NCBI GenBank assembly: GCA_029237695.1
Contig: CM055266.1
Location: 123,122,569 to 123,186,568, forward strand
DNA length: 64,000 nt
Reading direction: 5' to 3'
Source of the DNA: Conchocele bisecta
Lineage: Eukaryota; Mollusca; Bivalvia; Lucinida; Thyasiridae
Every line of letters begins with the position of its first letter. Position 1 is the first letter of the stretch. A program made the translations under genes and the position numbers. The notes beneath the pieces were generated by a model, which saw nothing but the letters and a program-made list of their open reading frames with translations, was not told the origin of the DNA and ran no database searches. Positions 32,781 to 43,051 of this stretch are shown piece by piece.

Positions 32781-32849
32781 GACATTCGATTTGAATGTTG
32801 ATTGTCGATCTGCGATTGCAGTGCTAACTTCACACAGCCAGTGAATCGG

Positions 32850-33205
32850 GAAATTTTACTGCTCGCGGCTGCTGAACTGTTTTCAGTGTTGACCATTGAA
32901 AATGGCCATTTTCTAAGCAAGTTTTGGACGTGTTCGACGAGACAACATTGTTTGTAGCCTATACCGTATACTGGATAGAAGTTGACTTCCATGTCAACAC
33001 TAATTGTATACTTTTAAACTGGTAATTTCTTCTTCATTTTGTGTCAGAATATCTTCCTGTCGCTGTTTTATTTATATACATGTACTTGTACATGAGTGAT
33101 GTATTAAAGTATGGTAGTTTACTGAGTTCATAAGAAACGAGACTCTGCCGAATTTCTTAAAATCAGTCATCGGGATTAATAACTACTAACCATCAAAACA
33201 CAACT
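32850..33205. other. unassigned sequence
   Basis: Nothing recognised between the giant element and the B fragment. Confidence 0.3.
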
Positions 33206-33318
33206 GGGGCCCGTTTCATTAAACGTCTTACACTAAAATGTTCGTAAGTGCAAATTTAGGATCGTCTGGAAATTGCAATTGATGGATTTACATTTATTGA
33301 GCATAGGCTGCATGCCAC
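33206..33318 (+). mobile_element. family B half-element
   Basis: It starts GGGGCCCGTTTCATTAAACG and stops at the hairpin centre, GAGCATAGGCTGCATGCC; the other arm is absent. Confidence 0.75.
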
Positions 33319-33671
33319 GGAATGTTTTTGCTTTATTGTTATTAACTCAACACAGCAAATGAAAATGCATATGCATATTATAGTACATGCAATTTAGATT
33401 GGGCATTGACGCAAAAATCAGCCTGCCGTTTTGCAATGACACTGTCGCATTTACGATTTGTTGTGTGCCTGGTTGTCAATATTCTTTGTTCCGCGTAATA
33501 TTTGAAGAATGGCTTTCATTATTTATGAAGTCTGGTTGGTATTGGTGAAAACAACGTAATAATTATATCAATAAAATATAGAACACAATTGACAAAGTGC
33601 ACTCGTACGGTCGGTAGGCATGACTTTGCATTTTCGATCAATGCCGACTGTGCACTTTTTAGACCGACACT
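33319..33671. other. unassigned sequence
   Basis: Nothing recognised except a short inverted repeat GTGCACTC/AGTGCAC-like near 33597 and 33650. Confidence 0.3.
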
Positions 33672-33925
33672 GATATGAGACACGCCATGTGATTGTGTGC
33701 CTTCGGACATCTGCGTAATTTCATTACATATGTTTACAAAATTTACAATATTGTTCATAAATAAAGTAAAAAGTTGACAACATTTTCAGAGTACATCCGG
33801 AATACACAATTCCGCATGTACACTGAAAATATCGTCAACTTTTGACACCATTTATGGAATATATTTTACATTTTGTAAACGTATTTCATGAAATTGCGGT
33901 GACGTCCGAAGGTACAACATCGCAT
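33672..33925. mobile_element. family K element
   Basis: Left end ATATGAGACACGCCATGTGA, core hairpin TTTTCAGAGTACATCCGGAA/TTCCGCATGTACACTGAAAA near 33784-33830, right arm GACGTCCGAAGGTACAACAT. Confidence 0.8.
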
Positions 33926-34050
33926 GCTTTGGTGGATCACCATGCATATTGCAGAAATCATGGATTAATCTTTATATTTCATTAACTCAATGATGAACTG
34001 TGTTGGTCCAGGTCAGACTGCGTGGATGCGCATGCGCAGGCTGGACAACG

Positions 34051-34294
34051 GTGATATATGGTTGTGACCTGCTGCGGAGAAATGGGGCTTATAGTATTTG
34101 CGATCAATGCAAACTCAGATCAGACTGCGCCGCCGCGCAGTCTGATCTGGGTTTCCATTGATCGCCATTCAGTCCACGCAACACCCTTTATGTGAGTATG
34201 GAAAAGAGTAGATCTTCAACATGCTACATGAGGTGCATAACCTTGACTGGCCATACATACAATAATCCCCATTTATCCAATTACAACCAAATAT
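34051..34294 (+). mobile_element. family A element, diverged
   Basis: Left end ATATATGGTTGTGACCTGCT, core CAGATCAGACTGCGCCGCCG hairpin, right end CCCCATTTATCCAATTACAA. Confidence 0.75.
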
Positions 34295-34407
34295 AAACAA
34301 ACAAACCGTCACTAGACGGGAGTCGGTGTCCTATGTCGTGGCCATTACAGCTAAATTGATTTAAATATTAGTCTACTTTCGGCCCAATTATATCAATAGG
34401 TATGTGT

Positions 34408-34785
34408 CAAGGTGCATGATCACGTGGTTACAACAACAACAACGTCACCCACTCCAAAGTAAGTATTATTTTATATTTTCCTTAATATGCAACGGATTTT
34501 GATGAAAAATGGCGCAGGAAACACGTCTTCATGAGCTGCATTTGGTGGTCCAGGGAGTTCGGCACAGACTTGTGTCGTTTTTGCAAAGAATCGATTTCCG
34601 TGTCGATTCTTCGAAAAAACGACAGAAAACACAGAGACCACCAAATGTAGCTTAACAAGATCATATTTCATAAAAATCTGTTACGTAATAAGGACAATAT
34701 AACAGAATACGTACTTTCAATCGGATGGATTCTGGAAGTTTCAGTACTTGTTGTTGTTGTTAGTACCACGTGATTATACACATTG
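34408..34785 (-). mobile_element. family C element, minus orientation
   Basis: The CACTCCAAAGTAAGTATTAT arm is on the left here. The central hairpin is shortened (GATTTCCGTGTCGATTCTTC). The direct repeat TGTGT flanks the copy at 34403-34407 and 34786-34790. Confidence 0.85.
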
Positions 34786-34871
34786 TGTGTACCGCCGCTT
34801 GACAACTTTAACCTTTGGGAATGTTACATGTTCTAGCACATTTGCACGCACGACCATTCGCCATCGAGATA

Positions 34872-35216
34872 TGTAGCCTATTTCAGCAACATTGCAAAGT
34901 ATACTTTTCTAGCAAAGTATACTTTGAGGGAGAAATTTTCAATTTTATGATAAATTTATTAATTTTTATTATACTGAATTTATTACATTATCACAGCCAA
35001 TTTGGCTGTGATAATGTAATACATTCAGTATAATAATTCTGCATACTTTTAATCATGAAATATATGCATTTGTTAGTTCTATATGAAATATATGCATTTG
35101 TTAGTTCTATATGAAATAATGCATTTCAGGAAAAATAAATGATTACTCCCTCAAAGTATACTTTGCTAGTAAAGTCTACTTTGCAATGTTAATGAAATAA
35201 GCTACAGGACATGAAT
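34872..35216. mobile_element. family L fold-back element
   Basis: The ends TGTAGCCTATTTCAGCAACA and its complement lead into CAAAGTATACTTT repeated twice on each side. The central hairpin is TTATCACAGCCAATTTGGCT and complement. A 37-bp piece (ATATATGCATTTGTTAGTTC) is tandemly duplicated at 35058-35115. Confidence 0.8.
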
Positions 35217-35601
35217 AAAATGATCACATCTTTGATACATTTTCGAGTTTTGTTATTGCATTTACACAGCACATGGGCAATGTACGGACATGAGGATGTG
35301 ATAAAACTAAAGCCCGCGGATTATCTACTCGTACATGCGGACGAACCGTGATCTAACTGTGGCATATTTTACTGCATAAACAGTGTATTATCATTATGGT
35401 ATAATATTATTCATAACTCATTCATTTAATACATATGTCAATGAACCTCTATAGCGAAACATGTTTTTGATCAGTATACATCTTCAAAGTATAATGGTGT
35501 ACGTTTTCAATAAATATAATCATTTGTCATAAGAAACGAGACATGGTCTTAGTAAATAAGTATTAGTCACATTATCTTTGCCTCATCAGTAAACAAACGT
35601 C
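35217..35601. other. mostly unassigned; dispersed repeat at 35226-35350
   Basis: GATCACATCTTTGATACATT to GTACATGCGGACGAACC is the uninterrupted counterpart of the repeat split by the SINE at 16.4 kb. Confidence 0.5.
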
Positions 35602-35840
35602 TTAACCCTTTAACCCCTAAATAACTGAAATGGATTTTGATATGTTAATTTTGCAACCAATCCAATCGTCACAAAATGATTTTCAGACTAGTCCATTTAT
35701 GAAAAGTGGGTACATTTTGTTCTCAACATATCAAAATTACAGTGCAGATTCTGATGAGACGGCTCTCTACGAGCCGGCTCATCTGGATCTGCACTGTTTG
35801 CATAAACCGCTATTGCGGGCTTTCATGTTCAAAGTGTTGA
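35602..35840 (+). mobile_element. family H TTAA element
   Basis: Starts TTAACCCTTTAACCCCTAAA; hairpin GTGCAGATTCTGATGAGACG/GTCTCATC near 35741-35795 with CTCTCTACGAGCCGG loop region; the right end AAGTGTTGAA has lost the exact TTAA. Confidence 0.75.
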
Positions 35841-35934
35841 ATTTATTTCATCACCACTCGCGAAAGATGTGTACATTTTACGTCGAGTATTCAATTCCGA
35901 ACAGTGTACGCCCTAAAAAGACTACACATGCTTA

Positions 35935-36177
35935 TATGTGGCTGTGACTGGAAACATGGGACTTATCGGTTTTGCGAACAATACAGATCCAGATCAGACT
36001 GTGCATCTGCACAGTCTGATCAGGATCTGTATTGTTCGCCATTCCATTAATGAAACACCGGTCGCGCTTCTAACAAGCAGTATAGATCGTTATCAGGCTA
36101 CATATGCGTGCTATTTGACTAGGACCTACACTGTCCACAAATTCCATAAGCCAAATATCTCCAGTCACAGCCACATA
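35935..36177 (+). mobile_element. family A element, well preserved
   Basis: Inverted ends ATATGTGGCTGTGACTGGA and TCCAGTCACAGCCACATAT are exact complements over 19 bp; core GATCAGACTGTGCATCTGCA hairpin at about 35991. Confidence 0.85.
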
Positions 36178-36183
36178 TATCTG

Positions 36184-36676
36184 GGGACACAGGCATTCGG
36201 CGTGTTTCGGCTTTCATCGGTATAACTCTATATATGAACAAGGCTTCTAACTTTGGTTGGACACGACATTGTATCATAACAAAATAACATGTTTAAAATT
36301 GCAATTTCTTATGCATTCTATGTATTTCTGCAGGATATTGATAATTCTCAAATTATCATATGAACTTGCGACTCCTATATTGACGTTAGATCCGTAAACA
36401 CATTGTTTCATTTGTTATGATACGAGATTGTGTCCGACCTAGCAAAAGCAGCTATAATTCGATTCATAATTATATTCTAACTATGTTATTTTAGCAAAAT
36501 AACAATACTTTTGAAATGAATATGTGCACTTTACACAAACTATTCACATTAGCGTTAATACAATCGCGGAATTTGTTATGATACGAAGTAGTGTCCGACC
36601 AAAGTTAGCAGCCTTGTTCATATATATATATAGTTATACAGATGAAAGCCAAAACACGCCGAATGCCTGTGTCTGG
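36184..36676. repeat. inverted repeat of about 490 bp
   Basis: The left arm from GGACACAGGCATTCGGCGTG through ATATGAACAAGGCTTCTAAC to TGTATCATAACAAA is matched in reverse by the right arm from TTTGTTATGATACGAAGTAG to GCCGAATGCCTGTGTC. The arms are about 110-130 bp with a partly repeated centre. It is probably another fold-back element; terminal duplications were not found. Confidence 0.75.
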
Positions 36677-37998
36677 GAACACACCTGTGGCATAATCACA
36701 GAGCACAATTTGCCGGCCGGCTGGTCTTTTTTGTGACGTCTCTCGGTGGTATTAACTACAATTAAGTAGCTAAGGTGTCACACTAACCGGACTACTTTCT
36801 TATCCTGGCAACAGGCAATAGACATGACAATGACGTTTCTATGTTCTAACGACCAGGTGGAATGTTAATTCCTTATCCTGGATCTATGTTACGATTATAA
36901 GCTCACATGAGAAAACAGGCTTGATGTTTTTATTGCCACACATTGAACATGATATACGACGTCACCTGAAATTGTTCTGCGGTATCTACATTTCTGATAA
37001 GTATAATAAACATATTCAATCCCTGTTTGTTTTGTTGAGTGTGCAATATATAAGGAATTACACCTGGCTGCCCAAGTACGTGTTCGGTTATACAAATTTG
37101 AATGTACTAATATTTTTATTACAAATGTAAACACAGCATATATAGATATTTAAAGAATATACAACGTTTGTCATTGTCTGGAAGTCACGCGGACCATTTT
37201 AGTATTCACTAATTCGTTTGAGGTCATATGTCCGTACGTAATATATTCTAAATTAAGAAACAAAGTACAATCGTAATCAATCGACGAGTTTATATAAATA
37301 TCATATTATAAAAGCTAGAGTCCCACGTGCCAGGTCATAATATAGGGAAACATATTATTGTCATATAATAAACAATCATTTACCTTTTCCCGACGATATA
37401 ATTGACATTAGTATACTTCGTATATCAAACATGAATTTCCACACTGATATCAGGGGCGATAACCGTGTTTCCTTAAAATGTTAACGGAAATTAATATTCT
37501 CTGCATTTATCTTTTATGTGTAATGATAATACTTTATAATCTGGCGATAAGATTTTGTGCAGGTGACGCATTTAATTTGTATAAATAATTAAAAAATATC
37601 GTACCTTATTTGCATATCAAAATAGCCTGATACCACCGCGAGTCACTATCAGCAAAATAACGATTACTAAATGATTGTATCTGTATAGCGGGCACTCGTA
37701 ATTTTTAAATCTGGTGGAATAGTTACACAATTATACACTTATTTAATTCCTATAAGGAACATTGTATGCCTACTGTGACCCCAACTTTAAATAATTACGT
37801 TTGTTAGATTATATTTATTTCATAAGCAGATCATCATAATTTGAAGCTATACAGAGCATCTAATGCGTTTTCTCTAGCGTCTCATTTGCATATTTATTAC
37901 ACTAGTGCATTTTTATGTAATGCAATAAGTGTAGAATCATGCATCTCGTCGTGACGAAACTGCGATAGGTTTGCAACAGCGTATTGCCAGGAATGAAA
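36677..37998. other. long unassigned A/T-rich stretch
   Basis: More than 1.3 kb with no recognised repeat, splice-flanked frame or RNA gene; the 69-79 codon ORFs near 36.9-37.1 kb are A/T-rich and motif-free. A candidate for single-copy DNA. Confidence 0.4.
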
Positions 37999-38431
37999 TA
38001 TAGAGAATAGTAGGTTAGTGCGTGAATGGGAAAAAATAACCGGCAAGGCTCAAGAATTTCTTTATTTCTCATCTGAAGTATATGTTGTGACCACTCATTT
38101 GAACCGTCTCACCGTCTATGAGTGGTCACAACATATACTTTGGTTCAGAAATAAGGAAAATAGATAGAGAATAGTAGGTTAGTGCCGTGAATGGGAAAAA
38201 ATATCTGGCAAGGCTCAGGAAACGGGATGGGCGAGGCTCTGCCGAGCACATCCCGTTTCCGTGCCGCGCCAGATATTTTTTCCCATTCACGGCACTAACT
38301 TAATATTCTATTTATCCCGTCAACACCTAAACATGTATGGCTTTAAAATGCAAAAATAGTATTCACTGGATATCAAAAATGTTTCACGGCACCGTGTTTC
38401 ACGGCACATACGCACTGTGTTGACGGGATAA
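37999..38431. mobile_element. family M composite module
   Basis: Three inverted-repeat units are adjacent: a hairpin around AAGTATATGTTGTGACCACTC/GAGTGGTCACAACATATACT (38070-38142); a hairpin around AACGGGATGGGCGAGGCTC (38170-38300) whose outer arms are TTAGTGCCGTGAATGGGAAA; and a unit with ends TTATCCCGTCAACACC and GTGTTGACGGGATAA (38319-38431). The last two recur together at 52554-52843. Confidence 0.8.
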
Positions 38432-38462
38432 AAAGCCATTGTCGCGTCTCCAGATCATGGTA

Positions 38463-38635
38463 CAGTGGAATATCTCTAAACTGGACACCCTGTGAGGTCC
38501 CCAGTGAAACCTTTATAATGAGGACACACTGGGAGGTCCCCGGTGGGACTTCTCTAAACAGGTCACCATGAAAATCCACATTGAAACCTCTCTAAACTGG
38601 ACACACAGGGTGTCCGATTTGGAGATGTTCTATTC
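38463..38635. mobile_element. family F element, degenerate
   Basis: CAGTGGAATATCTCTAAACT at left and GTGTCCGATTTGGAGATGTT at right, with several internal F-like ends between. Confidence 0.6.
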
Positions 38636-38734
38636 TAATATACGCACTTGGGTACCAAAGAAAATCACGGTGTGGTTTGCAATCATGAACATACATTATC
38701 ATCAGAGGTAAAAGACGATGAACCCCACCGAAAT

Positions 38735-38985
38735 GAAACATTGCGAGGCTTCCCGAATGCCCAGTTTCAAGAGTTTCTATTGTAAATCTAAACTCGCGTC
38801 TGTCCGCCCGCACGGTAACCTTGGGGACTCCGGGATTATGGCAATACATGTGCTACTAAACACAGAGAGGCTTCACGAATTTTTCCAGTTTCGAGTGATT
38901 CTACTGTAAATCTAAATATCGCGTCTGTCCGCACGGTAACCTTGGGGACTCCGGGATTATGGCAACACATGTGCTTGTTAGCAGT
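38735..38985. repeat. tandem duplication of about 125 bp
   Basis: Two direct copies share CGGTAACCTTGGGGACTCCG, GATTATGGCAAnACATGTGC and a preceding GTAAATCTAAA segment, at about 38741-38862 and 38868-38980. The second copy is slightly shorter. Confidence 0.75.
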
Positions 38986-39249
38986 CAACGACCCAGTTCG
39001 CGCTGATGTTAATGGAAGTATGTCACGAACGTAATTAGACACGCTACTGTGTATTCAAGTGAACATCGTATTAATTAACTCCGAGCGGCCTCGTATCTGT
39101 GTCAAGCAAGGTGTGTCGAGGTTTATTGAACCCACGTGATCTTTCGACTTCTGGTCTAAGGGACATAACTCGGATACACCGACGCCGTTTCTACGCTGTG
39201 ACACTATGCTGTAATGCGGTTGTTCAGTGTCACTGGTGGTGTGTACACA

Positions 39250-39476
39250 CAACACCGGCGTAAAATGTTTCTCGTCGAAGATGGCGCCGGATTCCTGACG
39301 AATTCCCATTCAACTAAATGCAGAAGATAATCAACGCATTTTCGTCTAGTAACCGGCGCAAGAAACTTGCGCCGGCTACTAGACGAAAATAAGTTTATGC
39401 GATAGCTGCTCTAAGTAGAGATGAGTCGGATCTTGTCAGGAAACCGATGCATTTTCGATGTGAACTTTATCAACGT
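39250..39476. mobile_element. family E element
   Basis: Hairpin TCTAGTAACCGGCGCAAG/CTTGCGCCGGCTACTAGA at about 39344-39386 is nearly perfect; left end CACCGGCGTAAAATGTTTC. Confidence 0.8.
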
Positions 39477-39719
39477 TTCTGAACATCTAGGTTTTTATTT
39501 TTGTTTTATCATAACGAATTAAAATAGTTTGTTAAAAATTGGTTACTGCCTGTATATTTACATATTGTCATATATCATACATCTATCGCAGGAAGCAGAA
39601 ACAAGGAGCATACAGCAAGAATAAAATCCCATTTTATGCTAATGGCAGTACTAATTATGTTTGTTATGTCCTGGTTCCTGCAGCCTGTGATACCAAGCCA
39701 CACATTAGGGAGAGGATTT

Positions 39720-39935
39720 ATATAAGCTTGCTTTCAATCCAATCCCATTTGTGTAATTCTGTATATACTACGATTGCTGCCTTACATCTATTGACAATGC
39801 CATCTCGGAATCCAGCAATTTGATTGTCTGAGCCTGATCTGTAGCACAGCGCAGGCTCAGTAAATCAAAGTTTTATTTCAAACACAATGTTCCAGTATTT
39901 TTACATAAAAGACTGACAAATAGTGCCTAGAATAG
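39720..39935 (-). mobile_element. family G element
   Basis: Hairpin TCTGAGCCTGATCTGTAGC/GCGCAGGCTCAG near 39828-39860, right arm TTTCAAACACAATGTTCCAG and TGACAAATAG. Confidence 0.6.
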
Positions 39936-40016
39936 CGTAGGCGGTAGTGTATATTTAATGTATTTTACGGTTAGTCATTCATTTAATCAAGAGACGTACA
40001 TGTAGGTTATGCAACT

Positions 40017-40261
40017 GGATCCCATTTCACTAAACATCGTACAACTAAAATGTTCGTAAGTGCAAAATTATGATAGTCCAGTAAATTTCACATTGACAAT
40101 GTTTTCTTGAAAACAAATATTGAATTTACATTTATTGAGCATAGGCTGCATATGCAGCCTATACTCAATAAATGTAAATCCATCAATTGGTATTTCCAGA
40201 CGATCCTAAATTTGCACTGACGAACATTTTAGTCGTACGAAGTTTAGTGAAATGGGCCCCA
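40017..40261. mobile_element. family B element, complete
   Basis: Left end GGATCCCATTTCACTAAACA, right end AGTTTAGTGAAATGGGCCCC. The central hairpin GAGCATAGGCTGCATATGCA with its reverse arm spans about 40120-40182. Confidence 0.85.
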
Positions 40262-41008
40262 AGGACACTGAATCCAGATCGGGTCTCTTCACACAGTCTA
40301 GGACAGGGCTAACTAACCCGAATTATCTGACTGTAACGCAGTGCGAAGTCGCTCAACGTTACATACAGAGAATGAGGCAACATAGCTAGTTATTTCCATT
40401 TGCAAATCTATTTATAGAGATCCGGTCTAAGTTTTTCAGCTGATGTCATAGGCTCCTTTTGTTAGCGAACGTCTCAAATGTGGCAATAGAACCACTGCAG
40501 TGACCAGGCAATGACACTCACCTGAACCGAAGAAATTACCTGTCGATACCTAGGATTAATTACGATTTTCGTCCTCGAGAAAATGGAAACTGATCATTAT
40601 TAAAGGTACGATGCCAACCGCCGACCGTCAGATGCGCAAATTACGTTTATTAACCATCGGAAATGAAACTGAAATGCCGAGGGGAAATATGGATATTGGC
40701 ACCAGTAATATGCCGGGGTCACTAAAATAACGCCAATGTCTGTCATTCGTGGCAGATTGGAGAAAATCTTTCTCGTAATTGCCTTATTATAATCAGAGAT
40801 CAGAGAAAATTGTATCTGGTCTAGGAACTGATAAAATAAGGATTATGGTCAGTCACAGGTGTAGAACAGTTTCAGATGCACAGTCTGATTAGGGAATACA
40901 ATGTTCGTCATTCGTTCACTGAACTACTGTGCCTGTTTTCCATTCGACAAGCATCAGTTCGATTACTTTTATTTGTCACTGCAGTCCGAAATGACAATAT
41001 TTTGTACT
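40262..41008. other. unassigned with a P fragment
   Basis: An imperfect GTAACGCAGTGCG-type hairpin lies near 40330-40365, like the one at 63652, and a P-type end (TAGCTAGTTATTTCCATTTG) at 40383-40440. The rest is unassigned. Confidence 0.4.
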
Positions 41009-41130
41009 GAAGAAACGGGGTTTATGAGTTTTGTGACCAGTCTATACCCAGATCAGACTGCGCGGACGCGACGCGCAGTCTGATCGGGGTATACACTGAT
41101 CACCATTCAGTCAGAGAATCACCCACCGTA
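41009..41130. mobile_element. family A fragment
   Basis: GAAGAAACGGGGTTTATGAG and the hairpin GATCAGACTGCGCGGACGCG mark the left half; the right terminus is not found. Confidence 0.65.
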
Positions 41131-41179
41131 TTTCTATTACACACTATTCATTTTTTATTTGGCTGCCGGCGTGCGCTAG

Positions 41180-41600
41180 CATTACAATATGCTACATTGG
41201 TCACAAGCCCAATTTCCCCCGAACCAGCCATGCCACCAAGGTAATAAACCCGGTTTTGTGACGACGACTGACGGTGGCTCATTTTGTTCCACGATCGCCT
41301 CATCTGCGTCTATAATTGCAGGAATACCGCTGGAATTATGCTCTAAATTACGGGCAGGTGCGTGTCCGCAGCATTGGCACGGTAACCGTACGCCGATATG
41401 ACCCCTCCTGTCTCCAGAGCCACCATGGCGGTGATGATTAACAAGACAAACACGCATTGTGCACGTGCGCCGATTCTGCTAAATTGCCAATGGACGCTGC
41501 ATCCATGTCTTATAGGTCGGCGGAGCGCACGTGTCAAAGCAAATAATGAATATTTTAATAAATGGACACACATGAATGTCAATCTGCCCTGTGGCATCTT
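41180..41600 (-). CDS. candidate exon(s), unknown secreted or membrane protein
   Basis: Two overlapping minus-strand frames in a GC-richer island free of recognised repeats look protein-like. One (stop near 41345) contains the hydrophobic stretch CVFVLLIITAMVALETGG, like a signal peptide. The other (41182-41457) contains PAIIDADEAIVEQNEPPS and WWHGWFGGNWACDQC. They cannot both be coding as drawn; a splice or frameshift could link them. No family is recognised. Confidence 0.25.
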
Positions 41601-41701
41601 ATTGTTGCCGATATTCGTTTCGAAAATGATTGAACGTATTCGTAAATGGCGTCAAATATATTACTTGCAGAACAATTAGACCATACACAGTTATTTCTCT
41701 G

Positions 41702-41930
41702 TTAACCCTTTCCCTGTTTTGCGATATTTCGACTCATCCAAATCTAAAACATTTGAATAAAAGAATGAAATGCTGGGTCAAATGGTGGTTAAATTATCTG
41801 ATAGAGTAGAAAACATTGTGGGAAAAGGAGAAATTGCTTGTTGCAAGCAATTTCTCCTTTTCCCACAATGTTTTCGAAAGACATCTTCTGCAGAGGCGTG
41901 AAAAGTCGTCTCTATCAGGGAAAGGGTTAA
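41702..41930. mobile_element. piggyBac-like TTAA fold-back
   Basis: Ends are TTAACCCTTTCCCTG and CAGGGAAAGGGTTAA, exact complements with TTAA at both edges. The central hairpin GAAAACATTGTGGGAAAAGG and complement spans about 41809-41874. Ends beginning CCC next to TTAA fit piggyBac. Confidence 0.85.
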
Positions 41931-42137
41931 GCTTCCGCGTAAGGGTAGGTTTTGAAAGTGATTCTGTGAAATAACAAGCACAATGGGTGTGCTATTTTAC
42001 ACTGTTTACTGGTGAAGTAATATGAAAACTGATTGGGGGACTTGTTCAAGTATTAAACCCGTTCATGAATGGCCACTTAATACGTTTAATAAGAGTATCA
42101 TTTTCTTCTTTTTGGAGGAAATTTCAATTTATGTTAA

Positions 42138-42202
42138 AAACTTCCTCAACCATTTGCAGACTGCCACTGCAAAGGGTTGAGGAAGTTTTTAACATTTTAC
42201 AT
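42138..42202. repeat. hairpin
   Basis: TGTTAAAAACTTCCTCAACC and its complement flank a loop GACTGCCACTGC. Surrounding ends not identified. Confidence 0.75.
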
Positions 42203-42609
42203 TCTTTTTCTTTCACTGAATAACTTGTTTGTTTTTACCGGATATGTGTGTAGGTTTCGGCCAACTGGGTGGACACTTAACATAGAAAATATATGGTATG
42301 GCCTTATCGTAGGTTCAAAATCATGTGTAGTTAAAACAGTATTACATGTACGACTAGATATATTAACAAAGCCGCCGATTTGGTAGACAAAGGTCATTGT
42401 AAATTGACAATAAAAGGCGGGAAATCTGCCGATATGTGAAGAATGCAAATCGATCTATTACCCCGATATTTATCAAACCCTGGAATGTTTGATTTATGAT
42501 GGTTCATTTACCACCATACGCCTGTCCCTGACAATACTGAATTAAACTTTGTCGTCTGCTGGTTAATATTGAGTTTGAATATGTCAAAACAAAAACAGGT
42601 TGAATTGGA
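42203..42609. other. unassigned sequence
   Basis: No assignment; a short TTGTCGTCTGCTG motif near 42548 belongs to the repeat below. Confidence 0.3.
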
Positions 42610-42980
42610 GACGATTCACATGCGCTGTTCAATCATAGTTTTGGTTTCGAACTAATATACGCCTGATAATCAGCAGACGACACTCGGTATTATGTTAGTT
42701 TCCCGCTTTAATACACGGAACTCGTCACCAATAGCTACGATTCTCATGCGCTGCCAAACATGATGTTGGTTACGAAATAAGACAAGTCTGGGGTGCAGCA
42801 GACTCCACTCTCTATTATCTTAGTTTCCCGCGTTAATACATGTGACTCGTAACCGCTGGAGACGATTCACATGTTCAGCCGAACAATGGTGTTGGTTCAA
42901 AAAATAAAACAAAACAAATAGCAGACGACAATCACTATTGTATTAGTTTCCCGCCTTATAAGGGTTAGTCACATAACTAA
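42610..42980. repeat. about 125-bp tandem repeat, three diverged units
   Basis: Each unit carries GAGACGATTCACATGCGCTG, a TGTTGGTTnCGAAATAA segment, AGCAGACGACA and TTAGTTTCCCGCnTTAATAC, starting near 42615, 42740 and 42862. The AGCAGACGACA motif also occurs in family Q. Confidence 0.75.
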
Positions 42981-43051
42981 CAAACGGGTACAAATGGCAA
43001 TTGTTGTGACGGGTGTGGAGTAGAAACACTAGCGCCTCAACCAGGGCATGA
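42981..43051. other. unassigned spacer
   Basis: Short interval downstream (minus strand) of the candidate terminal exon. Confidence 0.3.

Larger units (their letters stand above)
24963..32838. mobile_element. giant fold-back element with 76-bp repeat arms
   Basis: The whole 7,876-bp unit begins GCTGTGTGAAGTTAGCACTG and ends with its exact complement. It is flanked by the 11-bp direct repeat CAGTGAATCGG (24952-24962, 32839-32849). The outer 200 bp of each arm agree almost perfectly, then both arms become arrays of a 76-bp unit in opposite orientations. Left arm 24963-29262, right arm about 29855-32838, loop 29263-29854. No transposase frame is present. The architecture matches Foldback-type and some Mutator-like elements (long arms, 9-11 bp duplication), but the sequence family is not recognised. 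Confidence 0.85.

Noticed and set aside
24963..32838. Centromeric or telomeric satellite interpretation of the 76-bp arrays
   Set aside because: The exact 11-bp duplication and complementary unique termini indicate an inserted element rather than an open-ended satellite block, though the repeat could also exist as satellite elsewhere.
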